From: Cobetia crustatorum
Lineage (GTDB): Bacteria; Pseudomonadota; Gammaproteobacteria; Pseudomonadales; Halomonadaceae
DNA length: 39,845 bases
Assembly: GCF_000591415.1 (NCBI RefSeq)
Contig: NZ_JEMF01000108.1
Span: forward strand, 1 to 39,845
Direction of reading: 5' to 3'
Shown: piece after piece, positions 8,397 through 17,632 of the stretch
Position numbering within the stretch: the stretch's first letter is position 1
Layout: each line of letters begins with the position of its first letter
Translations under genes and position numbers: made by a program
The notes under the pieces: model-generated
Seen by the model: the letters and a program-made list of their open reading frames with translations, nothing else
Databases searched by the model: none
Told to the model about the DNA's origin: nothing

Positions 8397-10060
8397 ATGC
8401 TGCTGACAACTCAGAGGGCGCTGTCAACGAGCCTTCCACATCGACGTCCAACAGGTCTATCAGCCTTTATCACCGCCTGCTGAGCTGGCTGCTGATACCG
8501 CTACTGGCGCTAGGTACGGTATTGCTGGTACAAGCGTTTCTCTCGGCACGCGATGCAGCAGACCGCGCCTATGACCGGCTACTGGAGGCCTCTTTGGTCA
8601 CCATCGCCGAACAGGTCAAATGGCAAGACGGTCAGCTATGGCTCGACCTACCACCGGCAGCGTTGGAAATGCTGGCGACCGATGCCCAGGAACGCGTGTT
8701 CTACAGTTTGGTAGATGCCGATGGAGAACAGGTCACTGGCAACACGCGTCTACCGGATGCCAATACACTCGCAGCTGGGCCTCACGCCTCACAAGAGGCG
8801 CTGGGGCGTAGTGGCGAGCTCGCCTTTCGCGACATCGCCTGGCAAGGACAGGCACTGCGGCTTGGCAGTCTCGAGACTCGCCTTGGGGGCTGGGGTGATG
8901 ATCCCCGTCATGGTCAGCGCTTCAGCATCCGCGTCGCCCACACCCGCGAAGGTCGCGAGGCACTGACGCGCGAACTGTTCAGCGGCTCGCTGATACGTAT
9001 TGCTGGCATGGCCGTGCTGGCACTGTTGGTCGTGTTGATCGGTGTGCGTTTGGCACTGTCACCACTGATACGACTCAGACGTGCTATCCGCGAGCGTGAT
9101 CCACGCAGTCTTGCCCCGCTCAACCTCTCACTCCCACGTGAGCTGGAAGAACTTCGTAACACTCTCAACGAGCTGCTGGCACGCATGCGACGAGTACGCG
9201 TCAATCAGGAGCGCTTTATTGGCGACGCCTCACATCAGCTGCGTACCCCCCTGGCCGGTCTCTCGGCGCATGCTGAGCTCGCGCTGCGCAACGAAGACCC
9301 TGCCGCTTGGCACGCTGCACTGAAGCAAATGCAGGCTACCGCCAGTCATACCGCGCACCTCGCCAGTCAACTGCTCTCGCTGACACGACTCAACAACCCT
9401 GAGGTACAGCCTGAGCGTGTGCCATTGGAACTATCGGCGCTCGCCCGCGCCACCGTCAGTCGTCACTTCCTGCGTTGTGATCGCGCGGGTGTCGATCTCG
9501 GCCTCGAGATAGCGCCCGAAATCGACAACACTGCCTGGACACTCGGCGTAGCGTGGCAACTTGAAGAGGGACTGGCCAACCTGATCGACAATGCCTGCAA
9601 GCATGGCGCGCACATCGTCACGCTAACGCTGGCCCGAGTCGCCACTACCGGTGATGACGAGACACCTGAGTCATTGGCGGGACGCCTGATACTTGGCGTG
9701 GAGGATGATGGTCCCGGCATTCAGGCTGAACGCCGCCTGCTGGTGCTACGTCCCTTTCATCGCCACGCTCAGCCAGACAGTGAAACGGCCCCTGTCACGC
9801 GTGGAGGCGCTGGGCTAGGACTGGCAATTGTTGATGGGATTGCCCGCCATCACGATGCACGCCTGACACTGAGCGATGCCAACATTCATACCAACGCCAA
9901 TACCCACTCCGGCGCCCATGCTGACGCTGAGATTGTTGTTGTGGCTGGCACGGAGACAGGTATCACGGACACGCCACGGCGCGGACTGCGCGTCAGCCTG
10001 TATCTTGAACCCTGCCCGCCACCGGCCAGTGATGACCTCGAAGGAGATTCTGCATGCTAG
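8393..10060 (+). CDS. Sensor histidine kinase (TctE/QseC-like)
   Basis: The inner-membrane kinase has TM1 at about 29-49, a periplasmic sensor region of about 150 residues (2CSK_N-like), TM2 at about 201-221 and a short HAMP-type linker. The H-box is FIGDASHQLRTP with H281; the N-box is LANLIDN (N400), G1 is EDDGPGI (about 437-443) and G2 is GGAGLGLAIV (471-480). The GTG start at 8393 overlaps the response-regulator stop, and the TAG stop overlaps the next gene by seven bases. An unusual His/Asn-rich insertion (H499, H504, H508) follows the G2 box inside the ATP-binding domain. The 555-residue length is somewhat more than usual because of this and a Ser/Thr-rich N-terminus. Confidence 0.92.
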   Translation: MNAADNSEGAVNEPSTSTSNRSISLYHRLLSWLLIPLLALGTVLLVQAFLSARDAADRAYDRLLEASLVTIAEQVKWQDGQLWLDLPPAALEMLATDAQERVFYSLVDADGEQVTGNTRLPDANTLAAGPHASQEALGRSGELAFRDIAWQGQALRLGSLETRLGGWGDDPRHGQRFSIRVAHTREGREALTRELFSGSLIRIAGMAVLALLVVLIGVRLALSPLIRLRRAIRERDPRSLAPLNLSLPRELEELRNTLNELLARMRRVRVNQERFIGDASHQLRTPLAGLSAHAELALRNEDPAAWHAALKQMQATASHTAHLASQLLSLTRLNNPEVQPERVPLELSALARATVSRHFLRCDRAGVDLGLEIAPEIDNTAWTLGVAWQLEEGLANLIDNACKHGAHIVTLTLARVATTGDDETPESLAGRLILGVEDDGPGIQAERRLLVLRPFHRHAQPDSETAPVTRGGAGLGLAIVDGIARHHDARLTLSDANIHTNANTHSGAHADAEIVVVAGTETGITDTPRRGLRVSLYLEPCPPPASDDLEGDSAC

Positions 10061-11319
10061 CCACCCGCGGCCGGCGCGCCAGATCAAGAACCCGGCGTTC
10101 CTCACTGCTGTTACCAGTACTGCTGCTGCCGAGCCTATTACTGACACAGGTGGCATCCGCCGCTGATACCTATCCCGGCTTCGATCCACAAAGTGATGAA
10201 CATCAGACGCTGTGGCTGCGTAATGGCCAGCCACTTAAGCGGCTCGATACGACCGCTGACAGTATGCGCGATGGCACGGCGACCGATGCCAACGTGTCAC
10301 ACAGGGCCGATCTCGAGATTCATGCCGCGCTGGATCTCCCCGAGATACGCCCACTGCTGGTGCGCTACAGTCGCAAGCATCCAGATCTCCTCATGCACTA
10401 CGTCAATCGCTCCGCCCTATCGCTGGAGGCGACCTATCTCAAGGCTCCTCTCAAGACGCGCGCTGACCTGATGATCTCCTCCGCCATGGGTCTGCAGTAC
10501 CGACTGGCCAATCAAGGTCATGCCCGGGCGCTGGACACGCCGAATCTATTGGCCTGGCCTGACAACTCGCGCTGGCGTAACGAGCTATACGCCATGAGCT
10601 TCGAACCCATCGTGATGGTGGCACGCCGTGATGCCATGCAGCGACTGGCAGACCTCGATGGCCTGCGTAATCCACGTGATGTACTGCGCAGTCATCGTGA
10701 TCTCTGGCATCTGCTGGAGACACGTCGTGACGTGCTACGAGGACGCATCATCACCTATGACCCACGTGCCAGCGGTTCCGGCTTCACCTACGCAGTATCG
10801 GATGCCCGCCAGTCGCCGCGTTACTGGACACTGGTGCGCGCCATGGGCCAGGCCGATGCCAGACTGGTCAACACCACTGGCGCGATGCTCGAGGCACTGG
10901 CGGAGGGCAAGGTGGATATCGCCTACAACCTTGTCGGCCCCTATGCCGTGACCTTCGCGCGTACGCATCCTGAGCTTGAGGTCATCGTGCCGGAAGACTA
11001 CGTGCTGATTCAGCGCCGGTTGGCCTTTGTGCCTCGCCAGGCACCACACCCCGAGGCAGGTGAAGCCTTTCTCGATTGGTGGTTGAGCTCAGAAGGCCAA
11101 CAGCGTGTCGCAAATGAAAGCGAGCTCGGCGCATTGCACCCCGAGGTGCGAGGCGAAGGCAGTGCGCATGATCTGCGGGAGCGGCTAGGCGATGCTCTAC
11201 GCCCCATCGATATCGGCCCCGGTCTTCTCGCGACGCTTGACCGTCTGAAGCAAGCCAGCTTCCTGAGCCGCTGGACCTTGGAATTCCAGGCACCGCCGCC
11301 GGTGATACAGGAAAAGTAG
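10054..11319 (+). CDS. Periplasmic solute-binding protein linked to the two-component system
   Basis: The 421-residue protein begins with an Arg-rich n-region, a Leu-rich core and a VASA/AD cleavage site near residue 36, typical of a Sec signal peptide. The mature part looks like an ABC-type extracellular solute-binding protein of the iron/polyamine/2-aminoethylphosphonate-like group, with alternating alpha/beta segments, YDPRASGSGFTY, a DIAYNLVGPYAV segment and a C-terminal FLDWWLSSEGQQ motif. AAGGAG is seven bases before the ATG, inside the kinase gene. No permease or ATPase gene follows; a strong terminator does. This suggests a sensing partner for the kinase rather than a transport component. 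The ligand is unknown. Confidence 0.82.
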   Translation: MLATRGRRARSRTRRSSLLLPVLLLPSLLLTQVASAADTYPGFDPQSDEHQTLWLRNGQPLKRLDTTADSMRDGTATDANVSHRADLEIHAALDLPEIRPLLVRYSRKHPDLLMHYVNRSALSLEATYLKAPLKTRADLMISSAMGLQYRLANQGHARALDTPNLLAWPDNSRWRNELYAMSFEPIVMVARRDAMQRLADLDGLRNPRDVLRSHRDLWHLLETRRDVLRGRIITYDPRASGSGFTYAVSDARQSPRYWTLVRAMGQADARLVNTTGAMLEALAEGKVDIAYNLVGPYAVTFARTHPELEVIVPEDYVLIQRRLAFVPRQAPHPEAGEAFLDWWLSSEGQQRVANESELGALHPEVRGEGSAHDLRERLGDALRPIDIGPGLLATLDRLKQASFLSRWTLEFQAPPPVIQEK

Positions 11320-11336
11320 CGTCATAGGCGTATTTC

Positions 11337-11376
11337 AAAACACACAAGGCGCCCCGCAGGGCGCCTTGTGTGTTTT
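11337..11376. terminator. Bidirectional intrinsic terminator
   Basis: A 17-bp perfect inverted repeat (11337-11353 with 11360-11376), plus one extra closing pair and a CGCA loop, is flanked by AAAA and TTTT. It lies between the solute-binding protein gene (plus strand) and the convergent mscK-like gene (minus strand) and serves both. Confidence 0.93.
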
Positions 11377-11398
11377 GCATGACATCATGCCAGGCGGG

Positions 11399-14300
11399 CT
11401 AGCGCCCTCCTGCATCGCCACCGCCGCCATCACCGTCCTGTGCATCGGGCGTTGATTCGCGCAGTCCGGCATCTTCACGCCCCGCCAGCGCATCATTGGT
11501 TGGCTTGCGACGCGCAATCAGTGCACCGCCTTCAAGGTGCTCGCTACTCTCCGGCGAACCACTGGCAGGTCGCTGCATCTGCGGCATCATATCGCGCTGC
11601 TCTACCAGACGCTCGGTGCCATCTTGACGATGCAGCCAGACATCCATCTGCTGGAAGGCGACCTTGATGCCATGTTCACGGAAGCGTGCATCGATCAGTC
11701 GATTGATCTCATCCGTCGCGTATAGACGGTCAGTAAGGTCATTGACGTAGATACGTAGTTCAAAGCCGAAGTTGTCCTTGTTATAGGTCAGACAGAACAC
11801 CAGCGGCTCCGGGTCCTTGAGCACCCGCTTGTTCTCTTGCGCGGCCTGCAACAACAGGCGATGCGCCAGATCCAGATCACTGCCATGCGCAACACCGAAG
11901 TTGAGCACCACCCGCGTGACGTTGTCAGACAGCGACCAGTTGATCAGCTGATCAGTGACGAACACCTTGTTGGGGATGATGATTTCCTTGCGGTCGAAGT
12001 CGGTCACCGTGGTGGCACGGATCCGGATACGATTGATCGTACCGTGCAAGTTACCCACCGTGATGGTGTCGCCGATGCGCACCGGACGCTCGAACAGAAT
12101 GATCAGGCCCGAGATGAAGTTGGCAAAGATCTCCTGCAAGCCAAACCCCAACCCGACACCCAGCGCCGCCACCAACCACTGCAGCTTGTCCCAACTGACC
12201 CCCATGCTCCCCAGCGTCATCACGAAGCCGGTCGCCATGATCACGTAGGACAGCAATGAGGTAATCGCGTAGCTGGAACCCTGCTTGAGTTCAAGACGCG
12301 ACAGGATCGACACCTCCAGCAAGCCCGGCAAGTTACGCGCCATCATCACCGCCACGCCGAGAGTGACCATCGCCGCGATCAAATCCGCCAGCGAGATGGG
12401 GGTCGCCGGGTCCCCCTCAACCGATGCCGCGATGTCCCACACGACAACGCTGTCGAGATAGCTCAGTACATTGAGCAGGTCCGCCCACACCACATAGAAG
12501 ATGAACAGGAAGCTGATGACGAGGATCAGCTTCGACAGTCGCAGTGACTGGGAATTGACCTGCTCCATGTCCAGCGGTGGTTCTTCCACCACATCGGCAC
12601 TGCCTTCAGCTCCGTCCTGTACCTGCGCACGACGCCGAGCAATGGCGCGACGATAGGCCAGCCGCCGTGCAGCCACCGCGAGCCCGCGAATCACCGTGGC
12701 TTCCACCAGAATCCAGGCACCAAACAGATAAAGCGTGGTGATGAAGCGCCCGCTCAGACGTAGCGCGGTGTACTCATAGCCCAGGCAGATCAGCACACCC
12801 AACGCCACCGGCACCATCGCCAGCGCGAGGCCGAGAATCAGGCGGAACAGCTTGAGCCCAAAGAACGGCACATGCGCCAGAATCAATCGTGACAGGTAGA
12901 CGCTCATCGCGACCAACCCACCGAACAGAATAAACAGGCCCAGCGGGCGCTCAAGCAGATTGAGGTCGGCCTCGCTGATGATATTAGTGATCAGAATGAC
13001 TGGCAGCAGCGCACATCCAATCCACCACAGCTGACGACGTAGTTCCGCCACGTAGGTCGCCGGCCATTGGAAGTGACGCTCTGCCACACCGTCCTTGACC
13101 AGCAGTCGGCGGAAGATGCCAAAGATGCCCCAAGCCAGCGATAGCTTGAGCAAGGCCTGCCCCAGCGCCCATAGCATGATGCCCTCGCCCAGTGACAACA
13201 CTCCGCCAACCAGCGCAAGGGCCAATGCACCCGGAATCGCCAGCAGCACATTCAACAGGATGGCGCGCGGCGTATGTAGCTGAGTATCCTGTTTGAGACG
13301 CCCAATCTGAGCATGCAGGTCCGCCAGCCGAGCGCGAATGCGTGAGCGCTTCCAGGTGATGAAGATCAGTAGCAACAAGCCCGGTAGCCCGAACCACATA
13401 TCCGTCAGCTGGAAGCCCTTGGATAGGCCCGCCATCACGGCGCGCCATACGGTCGGCTTGAGTTCCTCGGACAGCATCTCGGGGGAACGCATGAGCCAGT
13501 CCAGGTCCAGCGGTTTGCCATTGGCCACCCAGAACAACTGCTCTTCGATGGTCTGGCGTAAACGTCCTGACACTTCCAGCAACTGTTGTTGATTGAGCTG
13601 AAGATCAATGGCGCGTGCAAGCAGGCTGTCGTATTCCTTGTCGAGCTTGTCGACCAACTCCTTGCGTGCATCCAGCTGACGAATCAGTGCCTGACGTAGC
13701 TCGTCACTGACCTCTGCGTTATCGCTATTACCACCTGGGCGCTCCAACGCTGCCGATTCGCTCAGCACCTGGCTTTCCAGGTAATGGGGAATATCGGTGA
13801 GTTGCTCACGCACCTTGTTAAGCTCGAATTGCCTGAGGCGTAGATCAGCGATCTCTTCTTTCAAGTCCTGGCGCACATCCACCTTGGGCAAGCGGCTCTG
13901 CTGCTCACGCAGAATACGTGCCAGCAGCACGCTGCCCTTGATGGCTTCGATCTGCTCACTCATCGTGCGCTCAACCTGAGTCACCCGATCCAACTGGGTG
14001 CGCACTTCCAGACCATCACGAATCACTGCATTGACGCGATCGGTAATCGCCAATAACTGACTGCTGAGTTCACGGTTACGGTTCAGTACCTGCTTGAAAA
14101 TGGGGTTGTCGGCCAACGCCGCATTCTCACCGCTGGTCGCATCCGCAATCGTCTGCTCGGACTGATTGCGCCGCTTGTCATTCACCAGATTCTGAATCTG
14201 CTGAAGATCTTTCTCGAGAGTCTCGATACGACGGCTATAAAATGTCTTGCGAACCTGAGCCAGCGCGCGCAGTTGAGAGCTCGAATTGAGCTCGGCATGG

Positions 14301-14920
14301 CTCAATTCGCCACGCGTATCCGCTAGCGCCAAACGCGCCTCAAGCAAATCACGCCCAGTTCCACTCAACTCCTGATCGTCATTGCTGGAGAGCTGAGTCT
14401 GCAATTGCTGTACCTGCTGCTGCGCATCGGCCAGCGTGGAGCGCGAACGCTCTGGCAAACTTTGGGCATCGATGAGGCGACGGTTGGTATCGGCCAGCTT
14501 GTCCTGCAATGCCTGAAGCTCATCGAGAATGGCCGTCATGCGCTTGTCCAGCGCATCAACCGACTCACCATCAAGTGTCTTTTCGTCTAGCGCAGTATAT
14601 TCCTGCGGCAGCCGTGACAGCTCAGCCTGCACCTCGACCAAGTCTGCCGGGGCCGACTTGATCTCGGCCTTGAGACTACGCAGATTGCTTGTCGCCTCGC
14701 TGAAGTCATCCAGTACCGTCAACGTTTCCTTGAGATCGGCTATTCGTTGACGTGTATCAGCGTCAGGTTTTTCAACGCTTTGCAGGTCCTCAAGCTGGCT
14801 CTGAACATTAGACCTTTCAGGGGCTGCAGCGCTGGCTATTTCCGATACACCACACAACAGCACCATCAGTATCAGGGCGCCTGTCAGTAGCATCAGTCTC
14901 AAGGGGTTATTGCCTGTCAC
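11399..14920 (-). CDS. mscK: MscK/KefA-like mechanosensitive ion channel
   Basis: This large inner-membrane MscS-family channel releases osmolytes under membrane tension. From the proposed start it has 1,173 residues: a signal peptide (LLTGALILMVLLCGVSEIASA), a long periplasmic coiled-coil region (about 30-450) rich in Glu/Gln/Leu, a block of about ten membrane helices (about 500-900) and a C-terminal MscS core. The core has the pore helix ALGVGLGFGLQEIFANFISG, then FERPVRIGD, RIRATTVTDFDRKEIIIPN and the alpha/beta domain. The frame opens at 15010, but an AGGAG sits six bases before a GTG at 14920, at the signal peptide; an ATG at 14926 lies too close to it. A hydrophilic Gly/Asp-rich tail follows the core. 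It is divergent from pldA. Confidence 0.93.
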   Translation of the reverse strand: MTGNNPLRLMLLTGALILMVLLCGVSEIASAAAPERSNVQSQLEDLQSVEKPDADTRQRIADLKETLTVLDDFSEATSNLRSLKAEIKSAPADLVEVQAELSRLPQEYTALDEKTLDGESVDALDKRMTAILDELQALQDKLADTNRRLIDAQSLPERSRSTLADAQQQVQQLQTQLSSNDDQELSGTGRDLLEARLALADTRGELSHAELNSSSQLRALAQVRKTFYSRRIETLEKDLQQIQNLVNDKRRNQSEQTIADATSGENAALADNPIFKQVLNRNRELSSQLLAITDRVNAVIRDGLEVRTQLDRVTQVERTMSEQIEAIKGSVLLARILREQQSRLPKVDVRQDLKEEIADLRLRQFELNKVREQLTDIPHYLESQVLSESAALERPGGNSDNAEVSDELRQALIRQLDARKELVDKLDKEYDSLLARAIDLQLNQQQLLEVSGRLRQTIEEQLFWVANGKPLDLDWLMRSPEMLSEELKPTVWRAVMAGLSKGFQLTDMWFGLPGLLLLIFITWKRSRIRARLADLHAQIGRLKQDTQLHTPRAILLNVLLAIPGALALALVGGVLSLGEGIMLWALGQALLKLSLAWGIFGIFRRLLVKDGVAERHFQWPATYVAELRRQLWWIGCALLPVILITNIISEADLNLLERPLGLFILFGGLVAMSVYLSRLILAHVPFFGLKLFRLILGLALAMVPVALGVLICLGYEYTALRLSGRFITTLYLFGAWILVEATVIRGLAVAARRLAYRRAIARRRAQVQDGAEGSADVVEEPPLDMEQVNSQSLRLSKLILVISFLFIFYVVWADLLNVLSYLDSVVVWDIAASVEGDPATPISLADLIAAMVTLGVAVMMARNLPGLLEVSILSRLELKQGSSYAITSLLSYVIMATGFVMTLGSMGVSWDKLQWLVAALGVGLGFGLQEIFANFISGLIILFERPVRIGDTITVGNLHGTINRIRIRATTVTDFDRKEIIIPNKVFVTDQLINWSLSDNVTRVVLNFGVAHGSDLDLAHRLLLQAAQENKRVLKDPEPLVFCLTYNKDNFGFELRIYVNDLTDRLYATDEINRLIDARFREHGIKVAFQQMDVWLHRQDGTERLVEQRDMMPQMQRPASGSPESSEHLEGGALIARRKPTNDALAGREDAGLRESTPDAQDGDGGGGDAGGR

Positions 14921-15212
14921 ATCCATCTCCTCAACCGCGCCATCGTTCTTGTGCGGCGTCCACACGGCCCGCAGTGTCTGCATTGTCGACTGCGCCTGCA
15001 ACGCGCGCAATCACTGCCATGAAAACCTTGTCGCGCCACGCAGTGACTTACCCTCCCAAGAGTCGGAGTGTCATGGAGTAGCGACAGCCTCTGTCGGCAT
15101 CAACGTGCTGGAACAAGGCACCTGACAGCCAGTAGAATGGCAGACTTGTCATGATCATTGCTCCATACTCCGCAGCTCGTCTCCCGCGGCGTTACCCCAC
15201 CAGGATATCCTC

Positions 15213-16391
15213 ATGCCTTTCCGTCTCATCTCTACCGGATTCCGGCCAGCCACCGCGTGCCTATCCGGTTTGCTGGCGACGGCCCTGCTGACCCTCGCGG
15301 CATCAGCCAGCGCTGCCGTGCCCTATACCATGGATACCCAGGGTCGCATGGTGCTGGCCAATGGCCAGCGCTTCACTCCCCAGGAATTGGGCATGACACC
15401 CGCACAGGCACGTGCTGGCGCCAAGAACAGTGATGTTCGACGCACGCCAACCTACTCGCCGCCTGCGTCCAAGAGCACACGGGCAGAGCAGAGTTTTGTC
15501 CCTGTCGGTGAGACGATTCCCACGAAAATGACGGGGACTGATGCTGATGCCGAGCAGGAAAATCGCTCTAGCGATAGCCCGGCTCAGCTTCGCGCACAGG
15601 AACGTGTTGCGCTTGAGGACAATGCCGAGAGCAATCCACTGGCGATCACCGCCTATAAGCGCAACTACCTGCTGCCTTGGGCCTACAACTCGACGCCCAA
15701 TGCCGAAAGCTTCAATCAGGTGACACGCGAAGGCGATGTGGACAAGACCGAAGTCAAATATCAGCTCAGCTTCAAGGTCGAGCTGATGGACGACGTCTTT
15801 GGCGACAACGGAGATGTCTTCTTTGCTTATACTCAGCGCAGCTGGTGGCAGGCGTACAACTCCGATGCTTCATCTCCGTTCCGCGAAACCAATTACGAGC
15901 CGGAAGCCTTTATCCAGTTCGATAATCGCTTCGAGCTGTTCGGATGGACCAACACACGCAATCGCCTTGGCTTTGCACACCAGTCCAATGGCCGCTCCGA
16001 TCCGCTATCGCGCAGCTGGAATCGCGTCTACGCCGACATGATGTTCCAGAACGGTGACTGGGCCGTGGCCGTCACACCGCATTGGCGGGTGCCGGAAGAG
16101 TCCGATGACGATGACAACCCGGATCTCTACAACTACATCGGCTACGGCGATATCACCGTGGGCTATACCGCGGATCAACATGAATTTACCTGGATGGTGC
16201 GTGGCAACCCCTCCAAAGGGAATTTCGGCAACCAGCTGGATTATTCTTTCCCGCTATTCGGCAAGGTACGTGGCTACGTGCAGTACTATCACGGCTATGG
16301 CGAAAGCTTGATCGATTATGATCACAGCGTGAATCGCTTCGGTCTCGGGTTCTCGATCAACACCTTCTTCGCCGGACTACCCGAAACCTGA
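15213..16391 (+). CDS. pldA: Outer membrane phospholipase A (OMPLA)
   Basis: PldA hydrolyses phospholipids in the outer leaflet of the outer membrane. The 392-residue protein has a signal peptide (cleaved after ASASA, about residue 35) and a C-terminal beta-barrel of about 240 residues with alternating strands. The catalytic set is seen at H256 and S258 (AHQSNGRS) and N270 (RSWNRVY), with the same spacing as H142/S144/N156 of E. coli OMPLA. Between signal and barrel lies a polar extension of about 100 residues, which makes it longer than the E. coli protein (289). AGGAT precedes the ATG by eight bases. It stands alone, with a terminator after it, and is divergent from the mscK-like gene. Confidence 0.93.
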   Translation: MPFRLISTGFRPATACLSGLLATALLTLAASASAAVPYTMDTQGRMVLANGQRFTPQELGMTPAQARAGAKNSDVRRTPTYSPPASKSTRAEQSFVPVGETIPTKMTGTDADAEQENRSSDSPAQLRAQERVALEDNAESNPLAITAYKRNYLLPWAYNSTPNAESFNQVTREGDVDKTEVKYQLSFKVELMDDVFGDNGDVFFAYTQRSWWQAYNSDASSPFRETNYEPEAFIQFDNRFELFGWTNTRNRLGFAHQSNGRSDPLSRSWNRVYADMMFQNGDWAVAVTPHWRVPEESDDDDNPDLYNYIGYGDITVGYTADQHEFTWMVRGNPSKGNFGNQLDYSFPLFGKVRGYVQYYHGYGESLIDYDHSVNRFGLGFSINTFFAGLPET

Positions 16392-16801
16392 TGGCAGATC
16401 ATCCACGGTTCTGACGGAACCGGATATCACGCAAAACGGACAGCCTTGGCTGTCCGTTTTGCCGAGCGGCGCCTGTTACGCAGACCCGCCGAGCGGTTTC
16501 TGCCCAATAACCTTGCAGAACTGATCCAGGTCATTCTATCTGCCCAATTTCCGACGATCTTGCGGTCTCTTGCCCATCTGCCCTTGTGTTTATTCCGAGC
16601 GGCCCCAACGCTTTATATATGGCCTCACGAAACGCCCTGCGTTGAAGTGAGGGCTTTGTAGCAAAGTCCATAGCAACACAAGGTCATGCCCTGCCGCCTG
16701 CGGCGCCCCAGGGAAGATGACATTCGAGAGTCATGAGCACTGCCTAAAGCTGTGCTTGCTATTCACGAAGTCTCATTCGACACACGGGAAGGAATTACAT
16801 C
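16392..16801. other. Intergenic region between pldA and yqjD-like gene
   Basis: About 410 bases without a supported gene. It holds the pldA terminator (16431-16462), a small GC hairpin (16693-16697 with 16700-16704) and an AT-rich stretch CTTTATATATGG near 16611-16622 that could be a -10 element. The 71-codon frame at 16446-16661 begins inside the terminator and is not supported. Confidence 0.6.
16431..16462 (+). terminator. Intrinsic terminator of pldA
   Basis: A 15-bp perfect inverted repeat (16431-16445 with 16448-16462) has a minimal loop, and a TTTT run forms the end of the right arm. It is located 40 nt after the pldA stop. Confidence 0.88.
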
Positions 16802-17140
16802 ATGGCTATGCAAAAGATCGGTGATCACACGACGTCAGCTACCAATGCCAACACCGAACAGCTGAAGGATGATCTGCGCCATCTATCCCAGACCGTCGAG
16901 GACCTGATACATGCCTCGGCTGAAGATTCCCGCGATAGCATGAAAGAAGCACGTGCACGCGCCCAGACTCGTCTGGAAGCGACTCGTGCTCGCCTCAGCG
17001 AACAAGGTGATCGTATCGCTGCCAGCGCACGCCAGTCCGCTGATTGTACCGATCGCTATGTCCACGACAATCCGTGGACCAGCATCGGTATCGGCGCCGC
17101 CGCTGGCGTTGTCTTCGGCATTCTGCTCGGCCGCCGCTAA
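16802..17140 (+). CDS. yqjD: DUF883 / YqjD-ElaB-family membrane-anchored protein
   Basis: The 112-residue protein has a long charged amphipathic helix (about 15-85, rich in Arg/Glu/Ala) and a C-terminal anchor NPWTSIGIGAAAGVVFGILLGRR, which is diagnostic of the DUF883 family. In E. coli the paralogues YqjD and ElaB tether ribosomes to the inner membrane in stationary phase; that role is inferred here. AAGGAA lies seven bases before the ATG. The stop overlaps the next start (TAATG), and yqjE- and yqjK-like genes follow as in enterobacteria. Confidence 0.9.
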   Translation: MAMQKIGDHTTSATNANTEQLKDDLRHLSQTVEDLIHASAEDSRDSMKEARARAQTRLEATRARLSEQGDRIAASARQSADCTDRYVHDNPWTSIGIGAAAGVVFGILLGRR

Positions 17141-17562
17141 TGCAGGAACAAGGGCCGGTTGAACGCGTACTTGGCGCCATCCGCCGCCTGACAGCAAGCC
17201 TTGTGGAAAGCGGCGAGACGCGTCTGCGTCTCGCCGTGCTGGAACTGGAGGAAGAGCGCGAGCGATTGTTCGTGCTCCTGCTGCTGTCTGGGATCGCCCT
17301 GATGCTGATCTGCTTCGGCATCGGTCTGGCCATTCTGCTGGTGGTCGCGGCGTACTGGGATACTCATCGTCTGCTCGCTATCGCTCTGTGTAGCGGTACG
17401 CTGCTGGTGCTGGGAGGAGTGATTGTCTGGCGCGTCAAGGCCATCGCCTCACGACGGAGCTTGCTGCGTTCCACACTTAGCCACCTGAGTACCGACAACG
17501 AGAGCCTCAAGGATGTACGTGCCGAGGCGCTGGCTCGCCAACGTCAGCGCGAACACAATTGA
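17140..17562 (+). CDS. yqjE: YqjE-family phage-holin-like membrane protein
   Basis: The 140-residue protein has an N-terminal amphipathic helix (VERVLGAIRRLTASLVESGETRLRL), then two strong hydrophobic helices (about 45-68 and 75-97) and a charged C-terminus. This is the holin superfamily III / YqjE layout (PF07332). The start MQEQGPV at 17140 shares one base with the yqjD-like stop; the longer frame from 17044 would run through that gene and is rejected. It probably works in the inner membrane with its neighbours; the function is not known. Confidence 0.88.
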   Translation: MQEQGPVERVLGAIRRLTASLVESGETRLRLAVLELEEERERLFVLLLLSGIALMLICFGIGLAILLVVAAYWDTHRLLAIALCSGTLLVLGGVIVWRVKAIASRRSLLRSTLSHLSTDNESLKDVRAEALARQRQREHN

Positions 17563-17632
17563 TGTGCGGAGGTAATATTCGTGCATTACCTGAATCAGAA
17601 GTGATACACGAACTCGTCGCCAGGGAGGTCTT

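Noticed and set aside
16446-16661. A 71-codon plus-strand frame after pldA
   Set aside because: It begins inside the pldA terminator and has no recognisable content.
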